DNA of 64,000 nt from Ulva prolifera (Eukaryota; Chlorophyta; Ulvophyceae; Ulvales; Ulvaceae): NCBI GenBank assembly GCA_023078555.1, contig CM041200.1, positions 3,108,001 through 3,172,000 of the forward strand. Reading direction: 5' to 3'. Within the stretch, counting starts at the first letter, position 1. Every line of letters starts with the position of its first letter. Positions 21,801-32,249 of the stretch are shown here, in pieces. The position numbers were made by a program, and so were the translations under genes. The notes below the pieces were generated by a model, which did no database searches, was not told the DNA's origin, and worked only from the letters and a program-made list of their open reading frames with translations.

Positions 21801-24800
21801 CGCATCGGGATCTGATATGTTTTCGAACACCCCAGTGCCCCGCTTCCTCGACGCTCGCTACAGGCTGTACCTAGCCGATGCCTCTCTGTCTAAACTTCTG
21901 CACTGCAGCATCAACATGGAGGTTGTTTTTGCAAAGTGAGATAGTTTGCATGTGTTTGTGTGCGTGTGTTGTTCATGATCGGACCGGAACATTCTTGCCT
22001 GCTCTTGCGTATATGCACGGGATGTTACCCAGTATGTAATGCATCTGTAACGATGCTGCATCTGTCATTGAATGCCGAATGCTGTTGAAGGCATTGGGGC
22101 CCGAATGCTGCTTGAAAATGACACGCAGCGAAGGTGACGTGCATTGTCAAAGCGTCCCAGAGAGTCCTGACGAGCACATCAGCGATGAGGAAGCGCCGTA
22201 CGAAGGCACGCTAACATGTGCTTACTGCAGAAAATATCAGCTTGGGGATATGCAGTTGTGCCGTTGATTCCCAGTCGTGGAGCTATCCTCGACCCATAGT
22301 GCTTGCCATGCGACCACCATCAGCTATCAGCTTGACGCTAAGTAGGACGTCGTCTATAGATCAGAGCATTGAAGAGCAGCTACTCTCAATCGAGTTGAAG
22401 CAGGTGCAACGTGAGCTGTCACACAGCAAGCAGGATGCAGCCACTGCGCGTGCAACAGCAAGCGCAATTTCGGACGACCTACAAACGGAGAGAGATTCTA
22501 TGCAAAAGGTGACACTTCTTAGCAATTGCAGTACTCTGTTGCCCATGAGGTGCCAGCTTCTTGCACACTTTTGCATTGCCCTGTTCCTGGTCGTTCCTAG
22601 AGCAACACTTGGTAACTGTTGATTTCACCACTGAGACTGCTAGAGTCGTTTTCAGGAGCTGAGGGAGCTGAAGGCAGAAGTAGAATCGCTTAACTGCTCT
22701 CTGGAAACTCAAAGCAAGCGTTTGAGCGTAGCTGTGCGTGAAAATGCCAAGCTTCAGGCTGAACTGCTACGCAAGTGTAAGCATGACACCGATCGTTCAA
22801 GCTACTCACCTGGCAGTGTCGATTGCATGTCCCAGAGTCCGAATGGCGCAAGCAACGAACAACACAATAATGGAGCATACTCTCCGAATGCAAGTGAAGC
22901 TGCAGTATGGCAGGCTCTACAAATGGCACGCGAGGATGCTGCACAATCTGCAGCCCGTACTGCTGAGGCAGTGGTGATGGTCAACACGTTGGACACTCAG
23001 CTGAAGCTTGCACGGGACGAGCAACACAGTGCACTCCACGATGTGGCTGCAGCTGTTGGCATGAATGTTGAAGATGATTCAGACCATCTTTCATATTCTG
23101 TTGTTTCGAGGGTGCAAGAACTGAAGTCGGACCTGAGCTCCATGGAACATGAACTTCAATCTTCACAAATGAAGCTACTGGAAGAGCAGGCTCTGTCACT
23201 TCAGGTGAGATATTGAGAGTGATTGATCTGGTTGTTCGCATGCAGTCCAAGCTTGCAGCGCTAATTGCCGACACGTGAAATGTGATGGTGAAGGTCAAAC
23301 CGGCATTTGACCTGCAGCATCAAAGGAATATTTGTCGGCTGAGCTCCGTCGTTCTGATCAACAGTCCATGGATGAAAGACCAATTTGCATGCAGTTGCGC
23401 GAGGACATACTGCGAGAACGGCGTGCGTTAGATGCAGCGTTAGCCTCAGTTGCTGCTAAGCAGAGCCAGCTTGACCATTTGACATCTCAGTGCAGAATAA
23501 AGGAGTCTCAATCTGCAGCAAGACATGGGCACGAAGTACTGTTGCCGCTCTCAGAGTCACCTGATTTGGGGCGGTCACCTGTACAAGCTTGGAGCAGTGA
23601 TGTTGCAGCTATAGTGTCACAGTGGAGATGTGTGAGCATGCACCACGTTAGTGAGGCACATGGCCTGGCAGAGCAGTTGGCAGCAGAGCGCAAGGCACTA
23701 CAGAGCATGCGTGCTCAGGCACTGATGCTTGAGCGTCAGGTAGAAACTGCCGAAGATCAGCTTGAGACCGAACGTAACAGCTACGCGGATCGAGAGAGCT
23801 CTCTGCGTGCCCAGCTTGACAATGTGGAGGCACAGGTAGAAGAGCAAGAGCGCTTACTTGGTCTGAAAGGCTCTGCGGCGGCCGAAGCAGAGGCACAAGC
23901 AGAGAGCACCTCAGCTGAACTTGTAAGAACAAAAGAAAGGGTGAGAGTGCTTGAGGACATGGTCAAGGCAGCAGAAGTAGAGTTGCAATCTGCAATTTGC
24001 CAGATGTCAAACATGCAGGACATGGTGGTATCAACAGACGCCAAGCTTGTCGAAGCGCAGGATGCCATGGTAGACAGAAATGATGCCATTCCAGGGATCA
24101 AGCGCATAATAGCTTCATTGGGTGGATTGTCTGGCGTCAAACCTGAAGGCGTGGAATTGTTTTCATGTCTTGCGGCCAAGCCTGCTACGGAAGAAGCAGA
24201 ACGTCTCATCGTAGTTGTTGAGCAAGCTGTTTCTGAAAAAGAAGCTGCCCTGGAAGGGCAGTTTGCGAGGTGTCACGCTTTACAGCGTGATGTGGTGGCA
24301 CTTGAAAACCAAATATCCAAATATCAAGAGAACACAGCATCTCAGGATCATGCTGCTGCGGCTCAGAGAGCTCGTATGCAAGAGGTGACATCTTTATTCC
24401 ATCAGTTTCAGTCTCAGTACAACCTGAAAGCAACTAGCTTGTGTTGTGGTTGTGCAACTAAACATATTTCAACATGCAGTTGATCAATGAAAGGGACAAT
24501 CTGGCATCACAGCTACAAAGTAAGTGCAAGGATCTGCAACAGGTTGAGAAACAGCTGCAGGATGCCTCTGATGTGGCCAAGCAACATGCTGAGCAAGTAC
24601 TGGTATTTGAGAAAACTCTTGCAGAAAGTCGCTTGGAGGCTCAGAGGGTGACATCAGATTTGCATCATGTCAGTGGACAGCTAGAAGCTTGCAGTGATGA
24701 AGCGTCTTCTTTGAGAAACCAAGTCAAGGCAGCCAATGAAGTACAAGTGAATCTAAGCAGGAAGCTGGCAAAATCAACTGATGAACTGGCCAATGCCAGA

Positions 24801-25480
24801 GCACAAGCTCAGGCGTCCGTAGAGTCACAGGCAGCATCTCAAAGGGAAGCAGACAGTGCACGTTCACGAGTGCAAGGTTTACAGATGAGGCTAGAAGCTT
24901 CTGAGGCCCGTATCAATTCCACGCAAGCTCAGCTTGAAAAGCGAAATCAGGAGGTGCGATCTGCTCAGGTCAATGGCTGAGCTGGACCTGTATGACTCTT
25001 TGTTACATCACTGTGTCTCTGCTCCAGGTTCGAGAGCTCAACAGCATGCTGAAGGCATGGGAAGCCATGCGGCTGAGTAAAGACGCACAAATTGCGGCAT
25101 TGATGGAACGCTGCAAGCGATATGACGAAGATATTGCTGAGAAGGGTAGGTCAAACGAAGCGCTGCGACGGAAGCTGATGCACCATCATGGCTCTGGGTT
25201 GTCGCGTGGGTCAAACATCAATGACTCTGCACCTCAAAGGCTCAGTACTTCAAAGGCACACAGTCTTGCAGCATCTGTTGCCGGATCTTTGAGTGGCAGT
25301 GAGGCAAGCCGGTCAAGGCACATACACTTGCACATGCATGGGACCGGGCCTCCTGCTGGCGAAAGCCTTGGGCCCTCTCACTCTGCACGTTTTCATGTCC
25401 AGCAGCCCAGTGAGGGCCCCGGATCAGATTCACATCGGGAGCTGTTGTCACAGCGCTTTGCATCAGGAGGCCAGTACTAG
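12882..25480 (+). CDS. Very long multi-exon coiled-coil protein
   Basis: A series of plus-strand exons encodes almost unbroken heptad-rich, Glu/Gln/Ala/Leu-rich helix. Clear exons lie near 12882-13150, 13347-13658, 13690-13920, 14245-14540, 14870-15370, 15760-15920, 16080-16450, 17000-17470, 17540-18080, 18310-18580, 19350-20110, 20370-20590, 20830-21100, 22360-22510, 22655-23205, 23320-24385, 24478-24970 and 25026-25480. Introns typically begin GTGTG/GTATG and end TGCAG. Only the first segment (DLKQALVNESNGPESLRPVL) and the Ser/Gly-rich tail after KAWEAMRLSKDAQIAALMER are not plain coiled coil. The scale suggests a golgin-, centrosome-, basal-body- or nuclear-envelope-type scaffold of roughly 2,000 residues; no family motif decides. 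The 21.2-22.3 kb gap is the longest, so two adjacent genes are possible. The true start was not found. Confidence 0.65.
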
Positions 25481-25679
25481 AGTGCTATAAGCTCGGGGTT
25501 GTCTTAGATTCAAATTCATCATTTCCGTACACAGTAGGTTAGTTCAGAGTCTTGCCCTGATGCAATGACGGTTGGTCCTCAGGCAGACGTACCATTTTTG
25601 CGGCCAGGGATTGATACCAGCCCATGTCAATGATTTGCTTACACCGACATCTGCTTCCATGTGTGAACTGGTGGAAGGG

Positions 25680-26665
25680 TCATTGTACCTTATGCTTAGA
25701 AAGACTATGAATGAAGACATCAAAGTCAAAGTTGGGGTCGGAATTATTGAGCTGATGTATATGGTGGTACAGCACATCATCAATGTAGCAAAGCACCAAA
25801 TCGTCAATTAGTTTTATGGCCTCTGCCTTGTTCATGGCTACCCCATCCAAAATATCTGCTCTCCCAAGTACGATGCACTTCGAGTCCTTCAGCTCTTCAT
25901 AGAACGTCACAATAATAGTCGGGCGGGCGTCTGCTGCAAGCTTGTGAAAGGATGCCAGGGGAGTCACCAGTATGTTCTTTGGCATCTGAGCTTGACATAA
26001 CATGTTTACGAAGCATGGTTTGTGCTCATGTGTTGGAGCAGGTTCCTTATGCAAAGGCAGCACAGCCAGTTTGCTCTCCAGCATCCTATGCCGCAACTTC
26101 TGCCATTGATCCCGATGCAATGTCCATGACATCTCTGCGGACTTGTCAGCGTAGAAGCTGCACGAGGCAGGGCATAAAGAACTCAGATGTGCCACCCACA
26201 CACGCACGTAGTGATGCACCCATGGCAGGATGCTGGCATGCTTACTGGCGGCAGACTGCACAAAATCTGTGTTCCCGATGAGGAAAAGAATTTCGTAGCA
26301 GGGCAATACCTGTTCCACATGGTGGCAATGTCTTCCGGGGCCAGCTTTTGGATGGACTCTAACACAACAACATCATTCAGCTTCGGTGGTGCTGGGGACA
26401 CAATACCCAGCGATGATGATGTTCTATTTGCACGTCCGTCGGAGATTCCCTTCCACGGAGAGGGTGCACCATCTGCCAGCGGGGCAAATTTTTGCACCAT
26501 GCCTACAATTACTGAATGGTAGTGACATTTACTTGAGCCGCTTCGCCGGTTTCCGGAGAGTGTCGGACAGGGTGTGGCTGCTGTTGCAAGCATCCAGAGT
26601 TCTTGGAGCCCAGGGAGTCCCACGGCCCGTTTCTGTAAGATTTCGATCGTCGAACGCAGCCCCAT
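25680..26665 (-). CDS. ATP11: ATP11-family mitochondrial F1-ATPase assembly factor
   Basis: Mitochondrial chaperone that binds free F1 beta subunits during ATP synthase assembly. The N-terminal exon has the family motif LNDVVVLESIQKLAPEDIAT followed by MWNRYCPATK. The last exon has the C-terminal core: KLAVLPLHKEP, KNILVTPLASFHKLAADARP, TIIVTFYEELKDSKCIVLGR and NNSDPNFDFDVFIHSLSKH, aligning with plant ATP11 (TGLEDYKARG, FYTEF, KDLVLIRGD, FNKxxxDFEFKDVL). The ATG at 26665 gives an N-terminus rich in Arg, Ser and Leu, suitable for a presequence. An upstream ATG exon up to 26.9 kb is possible. The exon joint near 26250 was not resolved to the base. It is divergent from RAD17, 417 bp away. Confidence 0.85.
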
Positions 26666-27082
26666 CGTCAGCTCAATGAAAAATATCCCATTCCAGAGCA
26701 CTACCCATTGCGAAAGCGCGTAACCCTAGTACTGTGAATGTTCCTTCCCATGGATGTGTCCCACACAAGGCCATGTCTCGGAATGGCTTGGCCGACAATG
26801 CAGGCTGTCTACACTTGCGTGTCGCGCAATGTCGGTAGAGAAAGCATTTCCGATCATCCATGCGCGTACGCATCCCAGCCTTAAGATTCCTGCGTATTGT
26901 CATCTCCGCGACATGTACAGAGAAGGGCTACGTGGTTTTGGCCACACAGGCAATGCTTGTATTCAGGCAGATTTTTGTCGCCGGTTCGATCATACGAGCG
27001 TACGATTCCATGCGTAAGAGAGCCTCCTCGACATGAGATGAATTTGTCACCTTCGTACCATCGCTGAGGTATCGTGGATAGC
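26666..27082. promoter_or_regulatory. Shared divergent promoter region, ATP11 and RAD17
   Basis: A 417-bp head-to-head gap between the start codons of ATP11 (-) and RAD17 (+). It must hold both promoters unless ATP11 has an extra 5' exon here. I see no TATA box or other named motif. Confidence 0.35.
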
Positions 27083-29469
27083 ATGGCACCGAAGCGGAAG
27101 GCAGGAAGCAAGAATGCAGCCTGTACTCAGTCCAAGGTCAAGTCACCGGGCAAAACAGGCCGCAAGGTGGAAGACCTATTTAGCGCTGTGCCGCCGTCGA
27201 AATGTACGAAGTCCGCAACGTCGCTGATAGGCTCAATAGCCCGACCCACCTCGAACACAGCGTTTACAAGTTGGGCGGACGTTCATGCTCCCAAATCACG
27301 TGGGGAACTGGCAGTGCACAAGAAGAAAGTGGAGGTGTGTCTCGATCATGATGCTGGGTCAAAGGTACATTGTGTCTATCCCTGCAAGTGATAGCTGAGG
27401 TTTTTGTAGAAGTTTGCGGAATGGCTTCAGGCAGCAACGCAGCCTCCAGGGTCAGGGCCGCTGTGCTGCTGCATTTCGGGTCCGCCCGGAAGTGCTCGCT
27501 CCACTACAATCAAGGTTTTGGCACAGGTTTGCTTTGATGAAAACTGTTGATGGTTGCAAGGTTGATTTCATGTGTCTGGTATGGCGCAGGTCATGATGTT
27601 TGATGTCATATTAGCCAGCTGAGATGCATGTACACCACGTAGTGAAAACACGTACGCAATGCTTTCATTCCAGGAGTTCAAGTGTGAGGTGCATCGCTGG
27701 GCATTTCCGACACCTACGCTGTGGTCAGAGCATCGGCACATTGGGAGCGAATCGCGGTACATTTCCAAGATGGACGAATTTCAATCGATGGTAGATGATT
27801 TGAAATTCAAAGCCCTCACCTGGACCAGTACTCAGGACCTGGAACATTGTACACTGGATGCTGACAAAAGGGGCTGGAGCATCGAGCAGACAGGCCTCCC
27901 TAAATGGACGGATGTCCGCAATGTCACTCGCAGCCCCACTATCTCTGTCATCAGCGATTTTCCTCATTTGCATTCACCAGAAGCACAGTCACAGTTCTGT
28001 GACAACCTGATGGTGCTTGTGCAGTCTGCAAAGAGGCCAACAATTCTTCTGGTGACAGAATCAGGTCTGTATGCTGTGTATCACAAGGGAGCTTTCTGAA
28101 ATGGGGCTTCATCGTAGCATGCTATTGGTGCTGTATTGAGTACTCTTTAGTGCAGGCAAGGCGAGCTCCGCATCTGACACTGTCCCAAGCAGTGGTCAGC
28201 AGCGTGCATACAGCATCGAGCAGCTGATCGTGGAAGTTGCCACTCAGAACGGGGCTGTGCACATACATTTCAATCCACTCACTTCACGGACTTGCATACG
28301 GGAACTTAAAAGGATTGCCAAGGCGGAGAGAATAACGAAGTCTGACGCGGAAATCGAGGCGTTGGTTAGTGAAGCGCAGAATGACCTGCACAATGCAGTA
28401 CAGGGACTGCAGCTCCAAGCTGTGGGGGACAAGCTGCGGCGGCATGTTACAGTGCCGCCTAAGGCTAAAGAAAGTGGCAAGTCTGGAGACCTCCAACGAA
28501 GAGATATGGGTCTTCCAATCTTCCATGCTCTGGGAAAGATATTATATAACAAAAGACATGTGCATGTTGGAGATTCAGAAAGGGCTCAGGCAGGGTATGA
28601 TGCTTTGAACTCCCTGTAGCATCCTTGAATTCAGCAAGGAATAAAAGGTTCTCTCAACATGTTAGATCGTAGGAACATGGTTCTAGAAATTCAAGGAGGA
28701 TGCACTCCACGTGGACCGCCGACTTTATCTGCAGAAGAGGTAGTATCACGATCAGGCCTGGGCGCTGGAGTCGTGATCTCATTTCTGTTTGAGAATTATC
28801 TCGAATTTGTAGCAGAGGAATCCGTCGCAGATGCAGCAGCTGCTGCAAAGAACTTTTCAGACGCTGTACACATGCTAAGTGAGGCTTCATCTGGAATTGG
28901 TTTCTTCGGTGCGTGCTTGCATTTCTTGTCACTGCGCAGCACCCCCAAGCCATTATGTGTCAGCAAGCACACTGTAGCTCATGACGCATTGTGGCGCAAT
29001 GTTCTAACTTATCATGCTGTCTTGCTATATAGGGAAGCAGTGGGTTGATCCGGAGCATGCAACGGCATCGCCTGCTGATGCGGCAGCTGGGACTCTGGCC
29101 TGCAGAGGCTATATGTGGGCTAATCAGCATCCGGCACCTCGAAAGTGGCAGCCGATGCACGCACCACAAATATCTACGGTGACCAGGGCTACTGCAAATA
29201 ACAGGGCCGAACTTGCTGAGCGCACATGTAACGGCCGGTGTGAGATAGAATCGGCAGTGCTGTGTGCCATTCAGGTTGTTCCATATGCTCGCCTGATGGC
29301 AGCAGCTGTGCCTGGGCACCCTTCCACTGTGTGGCTACCAATGAAGTGGCGTAGATGGTGGGCAGGTGCTGTCATTGAAGAGACCGGAGGTGGCGTCCAT
29401 GGTCCTGTGGCGACAGGTGGAACGGGTTCATACGACGATATTATGGAAGAAGATCCCATCGAAGACTAG
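27083..29469 (+). CDS. RAD17: RAD17 DNA-damage checkpoint clamp loader
   Basis: RAD17 replaces RFC1 in the clamp loader that places the 9-1-1 ring at damaged DNA and so activates ATR signalling. Exons: 27083-27334, 27410-27526, 27674-28064, 28156-28615, then about 28650-28910 and 29030-29469. Family hallmarks in order: the entry motif SWADVHAPKSRGELAVHKKK; a P-loop reading GPPGSARSTT; a TISVISDFPHLHSPEA Walker-B/acidic region; the sensor/lid HIHFNPLTSRTCIRELKRIA; FHALGKILYNKRH; and EFVAEESVADAAAAAKNFSD. The C-terminus is acidic (YDDIMEEDPIED). The P-loop lacks the canonical GKS/T: the Lys is Arg (codon 27497-27499) and the preceding Gly is Ala. The join at 28615 to the next exon did not close in phase by eye. 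Length of roughly 550 residues is slightly short for plants. Confidence 0.88.
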
Positions 29470-30150
29470 GGCACATATGTGATGGAGTGTAAGGGTCCCG
29501 GAGTTTTGTTCGTTATGAATCTGAAAACAACAACGAACAGATCGAAGTCCCTGCATCTCCAAAACCTGCTGCCATGACTCGTGCTTTACTCGATTCAGTT
29601 GTGTGAAGGGCAACAGCCCCGGTGCAGAATTGGCTCAGCATTTCAACTGGATTATGAACGCAATATCACTTGAGAAGAAGTGTGACAGGACAGATGGTAG
29701 CCTTCATGCAGCCTTTAAAGTATCTTGAACAGCATGCCTGCGTCATGCGAACAACATGCTGCTGCAGCAAATTGGCTAGGGTTTCGCGGTATCGTTTGTG
29801 CCCTTCGAACGCTGCGAATCACTACAAAATTGCGATGGGAACAGGATGCTCAGTATCGGCATGACCAACAACACGCTGATGTGTGCATGATGCCCTGCAC
29901 AGCCATTCGAGTGGTGCGTGCAGTAAGGAATTTCATATTGCAGAGCTGCTTTCTGTGTCAGGCCAGGACAGGAGCCATCAAAACAACATACTCAGGTTAG
30001 TTTGGCCATAATCATCCATAGAGAAGCCGGCCTTGAGCGGCCTTAATTCAGAGTCGGCATGCTCATGCTATAACCAAAATGCGCAATCTTGACCTGTTTC
30101 AGGTTTCAGCAAGAAATATATGTTGTAAATAACATTCTGTACTGTCGAGA
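29470..30150. other. Convergent 3' region between RAD17 and bS18m
   Basis: A 681-bp tail-to-tail gap that should carry both 3' untranslated regions and polyadenylation signals. No conserved coding is recognised; short open stretches near 29725-30000 look incidental. Confidence 0.4.
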
Positions 30151-31403
30151 TCATTGCCCTGCAATAGAACGAGCCTCTAGGTGATCGAATACATCCTGCA
30201 GTGCCTCTGCCATAGCCCCAGGGAATGCTGGGTGAAGTCCAACATGTGGCATCAATGCCATTTGGCGGGCATTCTTGACTGCACGTGACACCTTCCGCTG
30301 TATGACCGCAGGAACTTCCTGTCGGCGACCAAGAATGTTGCCCTGCCTTCCAGTGAAGTGCATGAGCATAGAAACATTCTTGAAGTTGATATCTCGTCTC
30401 ACCTGCACAAAATATACACAGTGCATTTCGCAAATGAATCATGCAACTCTAGCCACAGCACGTTCAGATTGTAGTAGCTAATATTTTCGACAGACCTGCT
30501 CAGGTGTGTAGGCCAAGCGATCGTTCTTATCAAAAAGCGTTCCCTTGTGCATCAGCTTGCTTATCTTCGCAGCTCGATGTGTCGCCTTTGCTTTCTCTCG
30601 CTTGTAAGGATTCAGATCCTCAGGTTTGTACGTGTCCTTCACACGATAGCGTCTGTTCGCATTCAACTGCATGACACTCTCTCCTCGAACTCTGTTGAAA
30701 TCGGCTATCATTGTCTGATGCAAATCAACTCGGTTTGTGGTTGCCCCTCTTGCTGGGCTGCGTGTTTCACTGCATGCACACAGCATGTTGGTAACGGATG
30801 AGGCACAACAAGGTTTCTAGCAATTCCATAGCCTTCCGATCCACTGCAACATAAGTGAGCTGCACACTCTTTGACAACCCTTCCAACTGTCCCCAACACT
30901 GTATAACCTTCAGGATCATCTGCTATGGGGTGCTTCAAGAACTGAGCCATCCATGGTAGCTTCTTCAGATGAGCTTGTGCAAGAGCACGGGTGGCCTTTT
31001 GATAAGACTCCCGAGAAATATCAGCCCGGTTCTGATTTCGGATGGCTCTCAAGCCTGAGAACAGGTTGCATCTGTGACAATGAACCAGATGTACGATGAC
31101 AGCAATAATCCATACTTTCATGAAAGAAACCTGTAAAAATGGCCAATGGAGCTGTAAACCCTTACCTAAAGGTGTCATGATCCCATCACTTCTTTGGCGC
31201 TCTCCAATTCTCTCTCTTAAAGTGCGTCTTGTGTCCGCCAGATGTGCTTGCTGTGGGCGCCGCAGGGGTGTTTTGTTACCATCGGCATCATTTGAATCGT
31301 CCATACATGTTGCCGCTGTTGATAGTTGGTGTGAAATTGCGGGTAGCACTGCCAGCCCACGCGGAGCTTGCCGCAATGCACACGCCAGGCCGCCAGCCAG
31401 CAT
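30151..31403 (-). CDS. Mitochondrial small-subunit ribosomal protein bS18
   Basis: Nuclear gene for a bS18-family protein of the mitochondrial 30S-like subunit. The ATG at 31403 opens a typical mitochondrial presequence (Arg/Ala/Leu-rich, no acidic residues, MLAGGLACALRQAPRGLAVL). Exon 1 ends at 31166 and exon 2 starts at 31054 in phase. A middle exon reads NANRRYRVKDTYKPEDLNPY. The last exon carries the S18 core: VRRDINFKNVSMLMHFTGRQ, GNILGRR, then QRKVSRAVKNARQMALMPHV, matching bacterial S18 (RKIxPRRxTG, KHQRKLxxAIKRARxxALLPF). The N-terminal extension of over 150 residues is long for S18. The exon 2 to exon 3 join near 30.77-30.80 kb is uncertain; a phase-compatible reading needs an intron of only about 26 bp, so a missed exon or a separate upstream gene is possible. 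Confidence 0.75.
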
Positions 31404-31907
31404 GGATATGCCAAGACGCGGTTACCAGCTCCTTGAATTGGTAACTGGGCTCACAAGTGGCTGGAAAGCGTGACACCGGGATGGCCTGACAGTTGTTGTC
31501 ACTGAGCGATTCCCAACGCCTGCTGTGTCGTCCGCCCACTGTAGTCAAAGTTGCCCATATAAGATGGCACGGGATCAAGACGACATCCTTTTTTAAAAGA
31601 AGATTGGGAGACGACTCTAGGCGAAGCACACTTCCCAGTCATCCCATGCATGGGCGTTTCCGAAAACCTCAAGAGATATGCTCTGCCTGCGCGATCAGCA
31701 CATGATGACGGGCCAGGTCAAGGTGAGTTCTCAGGACAACAGATTTGTGCTGGCAGGCACTGCAGACTTGACATCCGATCACCTCTCGCGACTTCCTAAA
31801 TAGACACAGGTGTGACCTCGAGATTCAGGAGTAGCAGCCCCGGAACAGATGCCGTTTGAAATTCTTTTGATTTAGTTTTCTTGCCCGGTCAGCGGACCTG
31901 TAAGTGG
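31404..31907. other. Divergent intergenic region
   Basis: About 0.5 kb upstream of bS18m (-) and of a possible small gene (+). No motif recognised. Confidence 0.3.
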
Positions 31908-32249
31908 ATGTCTACTCCACCAGCGGCCACCCAAGAGGACGAGCAACAGCTTGCTACCGTCAATCGCCTAGCCTTACAAAATAACAGCCAAGTTCTCTCC
32001 AGATTGTATGATTCTGCATCCGTGCAATTGAAACGTTTGTCGGCAGCAGCGTTGTCCATAGATAGATGGAAAGCTTTCCGGTGCTGCTTGAGTTCGTTGG
32101 AAGAACAGTGTGATCTGAGAAATGCTAAGGAAAAGGCCCTTGTTGCAGCCGTATATTTTGCGCCCTTTTCGTGGGTGGATTGACAGGAATTCTTGGAATT
32201 GAAGGCATTCCTGGGTTCGCATATTACTTCCTGCAACATGCAGCCATGA
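31908..32249 (+). CDS. Hypothetical small helical protein
   Basis: From the ATG at 31908 a frame encodes a polar helical protein (TQEDEQQLATVNRLALQNNS, then LKRLSAAALSIDRWKAFRC and SLEEQCDLRNAKEKAL). It either runs to a stop at 32183, or splices at 32141 to 32187 and ends FLELKAFLGSHITS at 32249. The second version keeps the helix going but needs a 45-bp intron. More exons may follow (for example ITAIEILSERVRSDF near 32270). No family recognised. An antisense frame overlaps it, so coding strand is likely but not certain. Confidence 0.3.

Noticed and set aside
27083-29469. RFC1 or RFC2-5 instead of RAD17
   Set aside because: The ELAVHKKKVE entry motif, the FHALGKILYNKR segment and the NFxEF(V)...AAAAKNFSDA block are RAD17-specific.
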